Shown here in pieces: positions 7,560-15,243 of a stretch of DNA of 50,506 nt. Source of the stretch: an uncultured bacterium. GTDB lineage: Bacteria; Verrucomicrobiota; Lentisphaeria; Victivallales; UBA1829. A program made the translations under genes and the position numbers. The notes beneath the pieces were generated by a model, which searched no databases, had not been told where the DNA came from, and worked only from the letters and a program-made list of their open reading frames with translations. Each line of letters begins with the position of its first letter. The stretch's first letter is position 1. The stretch spans positions 1-50,506 of the forward strand of contig CACYZF010000014.1 in the NCBI GenBank assembly GCA_902778895.1, given 5' to 3'.

Positions 7560-9086
7560 TCAGGATTCTTTTTTGAGGCCGAGGCGGTTCATGCGGTAGT
7601 TCATCATACGGGGGGAGAGACCGAGCTTGCGGCCGGCGGCGGAAAGATTGCCGTCATTCTTGCGGATGGCGTCCTGCAGGATCTCGCGTTCGTAGTTGGC
7701 GAGCAGGACCTCAAGCGTGGAGGAATCGTCCCCGAGCGTGACAGCGGGCGATCCGGCGGAGGTGCCGGCAGCCTGAAGCGAGGGCGGCAGGTTATGAGCC
7801 TGGACGCAATCGTCGGTGGCAGTGAGGACGGCGCGTTCCATGCAGTTTTCAAGTTCGCGGACGTTTCCGGGCCAGCTGTAGTTCATGAGCAGGTGGATCG
7901 CGCCGGGCGAGAGCTTGCGGATGGCCTTGTTGTACTTCACGTTCAGGTTTTCGATGAAGTATTCGGCGAGCAGGATGATGTCGCTCTTGCGCTGGGCGAG
8001 CGGCGGCATCATGATGGGGAAGATGTTCAGGCGGTAATACAGGTCCTCGCGGAAGAGCTTTTTCTCCATCAGCTCCTCGAGGTTGCGGCTGGTGGCGGCA
8101 AGGAAGCGCACGTTGGAATGCAGCTCCTCGTTGCTGCCGACGCGCGAGAAGGTGCGTTCCTGCAGGAAACGCAGGAGCTTGACCTGAGTCTGCATGGTCA
8201 GGTCGCCGATCTCGTCGAGGAAGAGCGTGCCGCCGTCCGCGGCCTCGGCACGACCGATGCGGCGGCTGACCGCGCCCGTGAACGCGCCTTTCTCGTGCCC
8301 GAAAAGCTCGCTTTCAACGAGGTTTTCCGGGAGGGCGGCGCAGTTCAGCGTAATAAACGGTTTGTCCTTGCGCGCGGAAAGCTCCACGATAGCGCGGGCG
8401 AGAAGTTCCTTTCCGGTGCCGCTGGCGCCTCGGATCAGGACGGTGGCATCGGAAGGCGCGACCTGGCGGAGCTGTTCGTAGACGAGCTGCATCTCGCGGC
8501 AGTTCCCGATCATTTTGCCGGGCGCCTTCTGGAGCATGCTGCGGAGCTTGCGGTTTTCCTCGAGGAGGGATTCGCGTTCGTCGTGGATCTCCACGCAGGC
8601 GGCCGCGGCGTCAGCTGTGATGTTCGCGATGATCTCCAGGAACGCAACGTCGCTGTCGAGGTCGGTGTCCGGGAGGACCGGACGGTCGATGGAGAGCGTG
8701 CCGATCACATGTTCATGGTGGATCAGCGGGACGCAGATGAACGCGACCTGTTCGGAGTAATGGCGTGCGCCGGTCCGGTTGAGGAAACGGGCATCGTTGC
8801 GGAGGTCGGGGATCACATGGCTGTGCCCGGTCTCGGCGACGTGTCCGGTGATGCCTTCGCCGATACGGTAATGACCGAGTTTTTTCTCGGTTTCCGCCAG
8901 TCCACAGGAAACCTCGATCTTCAGCGTGTCGCCGTACAGAAGGGCAAAGGTGCCGCGGATCATGCCCATGTCGCTTTCGAGGATGGCAAGGACGCTTTCG
9001 AGGAGCGCCTGCACGTCGCGTTCACGGGTGATGACCGAGCTGACCTTCTGAATGACGAGGAGTTGCGGATTGGCAAGATTATTCAT
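7560..9086 (-). CDS. NifA-type sigma-54-dependent transcriptional activator
   Basis: 508 residues in the NifA layout. An N-terminal GAF domain (about 15-175) is joined by a linker to a AAA+ domain (about 200-435) with Walker A GASGTGKE, the sigma-54-contacting loop GAFTGA, Walker B GGTLFLDEIGD and WPGNVREL. A C-terminal Fis-type helix-turn-helix ends LSPRMMNYRMNRLGL, as in NifA. Such proteins bind upstream DNA and use ATP to open sigma-54 promoters, usually in response to nitrogen. It lies 84 bases after gltD, and a perfect sigma-54 promoter precedes gltB, so control of the gltBD/purF region is the likely job. No nif genes are present, so a role in nitrogen fixation is not implied. It has its own sigma-70-type promoter and no ribosome site. 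Confidence 0.92.
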   Translation of the reverse strand: MNNLANPQLLVIQKVSSVITRERDVQALLESVLAILESDMGMIRGTFALLYGDTLKIEVSCGLAETEKKLGHYRIGEGITGHVAETGHSHVIPDLRNDARFLNRTGARHYSEQVAFICVPLIHHEHVIGTLSIDRPVLPDTDLDSDVAFLEIIANITADAAAACVEIHDERESLLEENRKLRSMLQKAPGKMIGNCREMQLVYEQLRQVAPSDATVLIRGASGTGKELLARAIVELSARKDKPFITLNCAALPENLVESELFGHEKGAFTGAVSRRIGRAEAADGGTLFLDEIGDLTMQTQVKLLRFLQERTFSRVGSNEELHSNVRFLAATSRNLEELMEKKLFREDLYYRLNIFPIMMPPLAQRKSDIILLAEYFIENLNVKYNKAIRKLSPGAIHLLMNYSWPGNVRELENCMERAVLTATDDCVQAHNLPPSLQAAGTSAGSPAVTLGDDSSTLEVLLANYEREILQDAIRKNDGNLSAAGRKLGLSPRMMNYRMNRLGLKKES

Positions 9087-9094
9087 GATAATAT

Positions 9095-9123
9095 AATATA
9101 CATGTTTGGTTATGTTTTATCAA
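9095..9123 (-). promoter_or_regulatory. promoter of the NifA-like gene, apparently giving a leaderless mRNA
   Basis: Minus-strand TTGATA (9118-9123) and TATATT (9095-9100) are exactly 17 bases apart. A start 6-8 bases beyond the -10 falls at about 9087-9089, immediately before the ATG at 9086. No Shine-Dalgarno sequence precedes the ATG (ATATTATC). Confidence 0.6.
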
Positions 9124-9170
9124 GGGGAAAACACCATCTCCTTTCGTGTTTCGCGTCAAACCACTCCAAA

Positions 9171-10550
9171 TCAGGCTAAATCGCGGATAATATCCTGGAC
9201 TGTCTTCTTCGCGTCGGCCATGGCGCGGACCACGAGCGACGCGCCGGTGGTGCAGTCGCCCACGGTATAGATATGGTGTTCGGGATCGGCGATCAGGCCG
9301 TTGCGCGGCGTGAGTTTGAGCTGGAGATCGGCGGCGGGTCCCTTGGGATCGGCTCCGGTGAAGCCCATTGCGAGCAGAATCAGGTCGGCCTCGATGACAC
9401 GCGTGGTGTTTTCGACCGCGACGGGCTTCAGTGGCCTGCCTTCGGGAGTGGTCTCCCACTTGACGGAATGCACCTCGACTCCGGTCAGGACGCCGTTTTC
9501 GCCGAGGAAGCGGTCGCTCGCCACGTTCCATTCGCGTTCGCAGCCTTCCTTGTGGCTGGAACTGGTGCGGAGCATCCACGGCCAGGCAGGCCACGGGGTG
9601 GACTCGGACCGCGTTTCGGGCGGCATGGGCATGATCTCGACCTGCTTCACGCTGGCCGCCCCCTGACGGATCGCGGTGCCGGCGCAGTCGCTGCCGGTAT
9701 CGCCGCCGCCGATGATGAGCACACGTTTGCCTCTGGCGCTGACTGGAAGCTTACGAAGCTCGCCGTCGTTCACGCGGTTCTGCCCCTGCAGGAATTCGAG
9801 CGCGAAGTAGACGCCGTCGAGGTCGCGGCCGGGGATATTCAGGTCGCGGGCGCACGGAGTTCCGGTCGCGAGCACGACCGCGTCGTAGTTGCGGAGGAGA
9901 TACTGCCCGGCGACGTCGCAGCCGATGCGGCAGTCGGTCTGGAATTCAATCCCGGCCTGGCGCATGAGGGAGATGCGGCGGTCGATGACGCGCTTGTCGA
10001 GCTTGAAATCGGGAATGCCGTAGCGAAGGAGGCCGCCGGGCTTGTGGTTCGCCTCGAAAACCTTGACGCCGAATCCGGCACGGTTCAGCGCCTCGGCGGC
10101 GTACAGGCCGGACGGGCCGCTGCCGACGACCGCGATGCGCTTGCCGTTGCGAACCGCGGGGACGACAGGCTTCACCCAGCCGTTTTCGAAGGCGGTCTCG
10201 ACGATGACTTTTTCGCACTGGCGCACCATGACGGGATCGTCGTTGACGCCGTTGCAGCAGGCACCCTCACACAGGGCGGGACAGATGCGGCATGTGAATT
10301 CGGGGAAGAAACTGGTCTCGGAGAGAATGCGCCACGCGGTCAGCCAGTCGCCATCGGCCGCGGCACTGTTGAAGTCCGGGATCACGTTTCCGAGCGGACA
10401 GCCCGCGCCGTGGCAGAACGGGACGCCGCAGTTGTGGCAGCGGAGCATCTGCTCGCGGACCTGTTCCGGGGCGAGGCGAACTTCGACTTCATTGAAATCG
10501 CGGACGCGTTCGTCCGCGGGACGGTAGATATCGTGAATGCGTTCGATCAT
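9171..10550 (-). CDS. gltD: glutamate synthase small subunit
   Basis: 459 residues, full length. It carries electrons from NAD(P)H through FAD and iron-sulfur clusters to GltB. The N-terminus has two cysteine clusters for [4Fe-4S] centres (CHNCGVPFCHGAGCP near 38-52 and CRICPALCEGAC near 88-100). FAD binding is shown by VVGSGPSGLYAAEALNRAG (about 140) and NAD(P)H binding by IIGGGDTGSDC (about 275); MGFTGAD and VGDCTTGASLVV mark the C-terminal FAD contacts. The gene follows gltB by 18 bases, with GAAAGGAG before its ATG, so the two are co-transcribed. Confidence 0.97.
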   Translation of the reverse strand: MIERIHDIYRPADERVRDFNEVEVRLAPEQVREQMLRCHNCGVPFCHGAGCPLGNVIPDFNSAAADGDWLTAWRILSETSFFPEFTCRICPALCEGACCNGVNDDPVMVRQCEKVIVETAFENGWVKPVVPAVRNGKRIAVVGSGPSGLYAAEALNRAGFGVKVFEANHKPGGLLRYGIPDFKLDKRVIDRRISLMRQAGIEFQTDCRIGCDVAGQYLLRNYDAVVLATGTPCARDLNIPGRDLDGVYFALEFLQGQNRVNDGELRKLPVSARGKRVLIIGGGDTGSDCAGTAIRQGAASVKQVEIMPMPPETRSESTPWPAWPWMLRTSSSHKEGCEREWNVASDRFLGENGVLTGVEVHSVKWETTPEGRPLKPVAVENTTRVIEADLILLAMGFTGADPKGPAADLQLKLTPRNGLIADPEHHIYTVGDCTTGASLVVRAMADAKKTVQDIIRDLA

Positions 10551-10568
10551 GGTCAGTTGGCTCCTTTC

Positions 10569-13500
10569 TCAGCGGGCGGCGTGTGCGAGCGCGTTTCGGT
10601 ATTCGACGGGGAAGATGCGGACGAATTTCGGGCGGTACTGCTCCCAGTCGGAGAGCATGCGCGCGGCCTTCCTGCTGCCGGTCTCGTGGAAGTATTCCTC
10701 CAGCAGGGACTTGAGCTCGTGTTCGGCTTCGGTGCCGGATTCGATGCTTTCCAAGTCAATGCCGTCCGTGCTGCAGCTGAGGTCGAAATGGCCCTTTTCG
10801 TCGTAGATGTACGCCAGCCCGCCGGTCATGCCCGCGGCGAAGTTCACGCCCACGTGTCCGAGCACGACCACGCGTCCGCCGGTCATGTATTCGCAGCCGT
10901 GGTCGCCCACGCCCTCCGCGACGAGCGTCATGCCGCTGTTGCGGATGGCGAATCGTTCGCCCGCGATGCCGTAGAGGAATATCTTGCCGGAGGTGCCGCC
11001 GTAACCGATCACGTTTCCGGCGATCACGTTGTTCTCGGCGTCATAACCCGCGTTTTCGGGCGGACGAATCACGATCTTGCCGCCGGAGAGACCCTTGCCG
11101 ACGAAGTCGTTGGCCTCGCCCTCCAGACGGAGCGTGACGCCCTTCGGCAGGAACGCGCCGAAACTCTGTCCTGCGACGCCGGTAAGGTTGATCTGGATCG
11201 TGTCCTCGGCGAGCTTGTTTTCGCCGAACTTCTCCGCCACGATCCCGGCGAGCTCGGCGCCCGCGGTACGGTCGGAGTTCGTGATGACGGCGGAAATGCT
11301 TTCCTTCTTGCCGTTCAGCTTCAGCTTCGGCAGAATCGCGCGGCGGTCGAAATTGACGAGCTCATACGGCGCTTCGTTCGCGTCGAAATGCACCGCGCCG
11401 CCCTTCGCCTGTTCGAAGATCTTGCCGAAATCGAGCCGGATGGTCTTGTAGAAGTCGACCGCGTGGTTCGTTTCGAGCAGATCGGAACGTCCGCACGCCT
11501 CGTCCAGCGAATGCAGGCCGAGCGCGGCGAGGTATTCGCGGACCTCCTGCGCGATGAACCGCAGGAAGTTGATGATGTATTCGGGCTTGCCCGCGAAACG
11601 CTTGCGGAGCTCGGGATCCTGCGTGGCGACGCCCATCGGGCAGGTGTTGCTGTGGCACTGGCGCATCATCACGCAGCCGATGCAGACGAGGATGGTCGTG
11701 GCGAACCCGAATTCCTCCGCGCCGAGCAGCGCGGCGATGACGACGTCGCGTCCGGTCTTCAGCTGGCCGTCCACCTGGAGCTTGATCTTGCCGCGCAGAC
11801 CATTCAGCACGAGCGTCTGCTGGGCTTCCGCCACACCGAGTTCCCACGGGAGTCCGGCGTGCTTGATGCTGGTGAGCGGGGATGCGCCGGTGCCGCCGTC
11901 GTGGCCGGAAACCAGCACCACGTCGGCGTGCGCCTTGGCAACGCCCGCGGCGACCGTGCCGACGCCGAGCTCGGAGACGAGCTTCACGGAGATGCGCGCC
12001 TTCGGATTGGCGTTGCGGAGATCGTAGATGAGCTGCGCGAGGTCCTCGATGGAGTAGATGTCGTGGTGCGGCGGCGGGGAGATGAGCGTGACGCCTGGCA
12101 TGGCGTGACGGATCTTCGCGACGAACTCGTTGACCTTGTGGCCGGGGAGCTGGCCGCCCTCGCCGGGCTTGGCCCCCTGCGCCATCTTGATCTGGATGTC
12201 GCGGGCGTTGCGAAGATATTCGATCGTGACGCCGAATCGTCCGCTGGCGACCTGTTTGATGGCGGAGTTGAACTCGGTGCCGAAGCGTTCGGCGTTCTCG
12301 CCGCCCTCGCCGCTGTTGCTCATTGCGCCGACCGCGTTCATGGCCTTGGCGATGGTCTCGTGCGCCTCCGGGCTGAGGGAGCCGAGGCTCATCGCGCCGG
12401 AGACGAAGCGCTTCAGGATGCTTTCGACGCTTTCGACGTCGTTGATGGAAATCGCGCGTTTCTTTTTGAACCGGAAGAGGCCGCGCAGGGTGCACAGGTG
12501 GTGCGCCTGATCGTCGATCATACGGCTGTATTCCTTGAACTTGTTATAATCGCCGGTCTGCACGGCCTGACGGAACGTGCTCAAGGATTCGGGCGTCCAG
12601 AGGTGCGCCTCGCCGTCCTTGCGGTAACGGTACTGGCCGCCGCCGGGGAGCAGCGGAGATTCGGCACATTCCGCGGCGGACGCGCGCAGAACGGCCTCGT
12701 GGGCGATCTCGGAGAGGCCGATGCCGCCGACGCGGCTGGCCGTGCCGGGGAGGAATTCCTGCAGAAACTCGGGATTCAGTCCGACCGCCTCGAACGCCTG
12801 CGCGGAACGGTAGCTGCGAAGTGTGGAGATGCCGAGCTTGGACATGATCTTCAGGAGGCCTTTGTCGACCGCCTTGATGTAATTGCTTGCGGCGGTCACG
12901 GGATCAAGCCCGAGCGCGCCGGAATTCGCCAGCGCAGACACCGTGGCAAGCGCCAGATACGGATTCACCGCGGTCGCGCCGTACCCCAGCAGAAGCGCGA
13001 AATGCATCACCTCGCGCACTTCGCCGGACTGCACGATCAGGCCGGTTTCCGGACGAAGCCCGGCGTCGACCAGCGCGCGGTTCGCGGCGGAACACGACAA
13101 CAGGCTCGGGATCGCGGCCTGTCCCTCCGGCAGATCGCGGTCGGACAGGATCAGGATGTGTTCGCCCGCCTTCGCTGCGGCGACGGCCTGTTCCTCCAGC
13201 GATTTCAGCGCATCGCGCAGTGCGGCTTCTCCGCCCTTCGCCGGGAATCCGCAGCTCAACGTGCGCGAACGATATCCCTGCACGCCGAAATTCTGAAGAT
13301 GGCGGAGTTCGTCGTCGGTGAGGACCGGGCGGCGCAGTTTGATGAGGCGGGCATGCTCGGGCGTCTCCTCCAGGATGTTGCCCTTGTTGCCGATGTAGGT
13401 CATCAGGCTCATCACGAGCTCCTCGCGGATCGGGTCGATCGGCGGGTTCGTGACCTGTGCGAAAAGCTGTTTGAAATACTGGAAAAGCAGCTGCGGACGT

Positions 13501-14984
13501 TCGGAGAGAACGGCCAGCGCGGCATCGTTGCCCATGGACCCGACCGGCTCCTTGCCCTGGATCGCCATCGGCTTCAGGATCACGTCCATATCCTCGCGGG
13601 TGTAGCCGAAGAAACGCTGTTTCGCCGTCAGGTCCTCCTCCGGGCGCGAGGCGGTGATGTCGGTGAACAGACCATGCACGGAGAGGCGGTTTTCCTCGAC
13701 CCAGCGGCGGTACGGCTTGCTGCGCGCCAGACGGTTTTTGACCTCGGAATCCGGCACGATGCGGTGGTTCTCCATATCCAGCAGGATGATCTCGCCGGGT
13801 TTCAGGCGGCCTTTCAGCTCCACGTCCTCGGCGGGGATGTCCAGTACGCCGGTCTCGCTCGCGAGCACGAAAAGCCCGTCTTTACATTTTGTGTAACGCG
13901 CCGGACGCAACCCGTTGCGGTCCAGGATCGCACCCGCGTTCACGCCGTCGGAGAACGCGATGGCAGCCGGGCCGTCCCACGGTTCCATGAGCGCGGAGTG
14001 GTATTCGAAGAACCCGCGCACGTCGCGTCCCATATAATACTTCGCGCCCCACGCCTGCGGGATCAGCATCAGCATGGCGTGTTCCGGGGAACGCCCCGCG
14101 GCGACAAGCAGTTCGAACATGTTGTCCAAAGAGGCGGAATCGCTTTGGCCTGGTTCGATCAGGGGGAGCAGTTTCGCGAGATCGTCGCCGAACAGCTCGC
14201 TCTTCAGGAGGTGTTCGCGCGCCCGCATGGCGTTCAGGTTGCCGCGCAGGGTGTTGATCTCGCCGTTGTGCGCCAGGTAGCGGAACGGATGCGCCAGCTG
14301 CCACGTCGGGAACGTATTCGTGCTGTAGCGCTGGTGCACGATCGCCAGACGCGAACGGAACAGCTCGTCGTCGAGGTCGGGATAGAACTGTTCCAGCTGA
14401 GTCGCCAGCAGCAGTCCTTTGTATACGATGTTCCGCGACGACATGCTGCAGATGTAAAGGTCGAGTTTGCGTTTTTCGATCAGGCGGCGCATCACGAAGA
14501 GCTTGCGTTCGAACGCCGCATTGTCCTCGAAATCCCGTCCATCGATAAACAGCTGGCGGATCACGGGCATGTTCTTGCGGGCGGTGCGGCCGATCTTCTC
14601 CGGCACGACCGGGACTTCGCGCCAGCCCAGGACGCCGCCGCCTTCCGCGCGGATGACCTCTTCCATATCTTTTTCCGCGCCGAGTCCGCCGAAGATCATC
14701 GCCACGGCGTACTTGCCGGCTTCGGGCAGTTTCTTCACGCCGGATCTCGCGCGGAAGAACTCGTCGGGCATGGAAAGCAGAAGCCCCGCGCCATCACCGG
14801 TTTCCGGGTCGCTTCCGGCCGCGCCGCGGTGCATCAGACGGCAGAGGATCGTAATGCCTTTTGTTACAATATCATGCGACGCGCGCCCGTTGAGGTCGGC
14901 GACCATGCCGACGCCGCACGCGTCATGTTCCTGTCGCGGGTCGTAAAGTCCCTGCGGTTGCTGTCGAAAGATTTGCTGTTCCAT
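10569..14984 (-). CDS. gltB: glutamate synthase large subunit
   Basis: 1471 residues. Class II glutamine amidotransferase and FMN enzyme making two glutamates from glutamine and 2-oxoglutarate. The start MEQQIFRQQPQ at 14984 is chosen because AAAGG lies 8 bases upstream; it gives a 22-residue propeptide before the nucleophilic Cys23 (HDACGVGM). The central and FMN-barrel regions show GEGGENAERFG and GAKPGEGGQLPG, followed by the [3Fe-4S] cysteines in CIGCVMMRQCHSNTCP and a C-terminal GXGXG-type beta-helix. It is the first gene of gltB-gltD behind a consensus sigma-54 promoter, divergent from purF. A TTACA-N5-TGTAA palindrome lies inside the gene at 13882-13896. Confidence 0.98.
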   Translation of the reverse strand: MEQQIFRQQPQGLYDPRQEHDACGVGMVADLNGRASHDIVTKGITILCRLMHRGAAGSDPETGDGAGLLLSMPDEFFRARSGVKKLPEAGKYAVAMIFGGLGAEKDMEEVIRAEGGGVLGWREVPVVPEKIGRTARKNMPVIRQLFIDGRDFEDNAAFERKLFVMRRLIEKRKLDLYICSMSSRNIVYKGLLLATQLEQFYPDLDDELFRSRLAIVHQRYSTNTFPTWQLAHPFRYLAHNGEINTLRGNLNAMRAREHLLKSELFGDDLAKLLPLIEPGQSDSASLDNMFELLVAAGRSPEHAMLMLIPQAWGAKYYMGRDVRGFFEYHSALMEPWDGPAAIAFSDGVNAGAILDRNGLRPARYTKCKDGLFVLASETGVLDIPAEDVELKGRLKPGEIILLDMENHRIVPDSEVKNRLARSKPYRRWVEENRLSVHGLFTDITASRPEEDLTAKQRFFGYTREDMDVILKPMAIQGKEPVGSMGNDAALAVLSERPQLLFQYFKQLFAQVTNPPIDPIREELVMSLMTYIGNKGNILEETPEHARLIKLRRPVLTDDELRHLQNFGVQGYRSRTLSCGFPAKGGEAALRDALKSLEEQAVAAAKAGEHILILSDRDLPEGQAAIPSLLSCSAANRALVDAGLRPETGLIVQSGEVREVMHFALLLGYGATAVNPYLALATVSALANSGALGLDPVTAASNYIKAVDKGLLKIMSKLGISTLRSYRSAQAFEAVGLNPEFLQEFLPGTASRVGGIGLSEIAHEAVLRASAAECAESPLLPGGGQYRYRKDGEAHLWTPESLSTFRQAVQTGDYNKFKEYSRMIDDQAHHLCTLRGLFRFKKKRAISINDVESVESILKRFVSGAMSLGSLSPEAHETIAKAMNAVGAMSNSGEGGENAERFGTEFNSAIKQVASGRFGVTIEYLRNARDIQIKMAQGAKPGEGGQLPGHKVNEFVAKIRHAMPGVTLISPPPHHDIYSIEDLAQLIYDLRNANPKARISVKLVSELGVGTVAAGVAKAHADVVLVSGHDGGTGASPLTSIKHAGLPWELGVAEAQQTLVLNGLRGKIKLQVDGQLKTGRDVVIAALLGAEEFGFATTILVCIGCVMMRQCHSNTCPMGVATQDPELRKRFAGKPEYIINFLRFIAQEVREYLAALGLHSLDEACGRSDLLETNHAVDFYKTIRLDFGKIFEQAKGGAVHFDANEAPYELVNFDRRAILPKLKLNGKKESISAVITNSDRTAGAELAGIVAEKFGENKLAEDTIQINLTGVAGQSFGAFLPKGVTLRLEGEANDFVGKGLSGGKIVIRPPENAGYDAENNVIAGNVIGYGGTSGKIFLYGIAGERFAIRNSGMTLVAEGVGDHGCEYMTGGRVVVLGHVGVNFAAGMTGGLAYIYDEKGHFDLSCSTDGIDLESIESGTEAEHELKSLLEEYFHETGSRKAARMLSDWEQYRPKFVRIFPVEYRNALAHAAR
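13882..13896. promoter_or_regulatory. intragenic TTACA-N5-TGTAA palindrome
   Basis: A copy of the same palindrome found twice upstream of gltB lies inside its coding sequence, over codons for RYTKC. It may be chance, since the codons encode a plausible GltB segment. Confidence 0.35.
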
Positions 14985-15035
14985 GTTTTTGCCTTTCTTC
15001 GTCAAGTTCAAATTGAAATAGATCAGCGGAGAATA

Positions 15036-15051
15036 AGCAAATCCCGTGCCA
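15036..15051 (-). promoter_or_regulatory. sigma-54 promoter of gltBD
   Basis: Minus-strand TGGCACGGGATTTGCT matches the -24/-12 consensus TGGCACG-N4-TTGCW at every fixed base. The GC of the -12 element is at 15037-15038, so transcription should start near 15025, giving a leader of about 41 bases before the gltB ATG at 14984. Confidence 0.9.
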
Positions 15052-15085
15052 ACACCTCATTCAGCGGAAAAGTTGTCCTGCTGTT

Positions 15086-15100
15086 TTACATGATTTGTAA
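15086..15100. promoter_or_regulatory. upstream activator site 1 (TTACA-N5-TGTAA)
   Basis: Perfect 5-bp inverted repeat with a 5-base centre, TTACATGATTTGTAA, centred on 15093. It lies about 68 bases from the predicted gltB start and 98 from the predicted purF start. Likely a binding site for the NifA-like protein; inferred from position and symmetry. Confidence 0.65.
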
Positions 15101-15116
15101 CCATGTAATTCCGCAT

Positions 15117-15131
15117 TTACATTCTTTGTAA
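15117..15131. promoter_or_regulatory. upstream activator site 2 (TTACA-N5-TGTAA)
   Basis: Second copy, TTACATTCTTTGTAA, centred on 15124, 31 bases (about three helical turns) from site 1. It lies about 99 bases from the gltB start and 67 from the purF start, mirroring site 1. Confidence 0.65.
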
Positions 15132-15163
15132 TATCCGTTTGCCGTTTCCCGCCTCAATGCCGT

Positions 15164-15181
15164 TTGGCATGTTTTATGCTT
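15164..15181 (+). promoter_or_regulatory. sigma-54-like promoter of purF-carA-pyrG-carB
   Basis: TTGGCATGTTTTATGCTT has the essential GG-N10-GC (GG 15166-15167, GC 15178-15179) and differs from the extended consensus at two positions. The predicted start is near 15191, 53 bases before the purF ATG. Confidence 0.7.
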
Positions 15182-15243
15182 GTCATCCCACGGAAAAAAC
15201 TGTATCAAAATCTTCTCAACTCCGCACGGAAAGGGGTACCGCA

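Noticed and set aside
7560..9086. Nitrogen-fixation regulator in the strict sense (NifA of a nif cluster)
   Set aside because: Domain order is NifA-like, but no nif genes are in the window and the neighbours are glutamate synthase genes; a general nitrogen role is more likely.
9273..15131. A 1952-codon open frame on the plus strand, antisense to gltD and gltB
   Set aside because: It spans two secure genes, has no protein-like composition and arises because gltB and gltD rarely use codons that read as stops on the other strand. Similar shadows lie opposite carB, the GspK-like gene and others.
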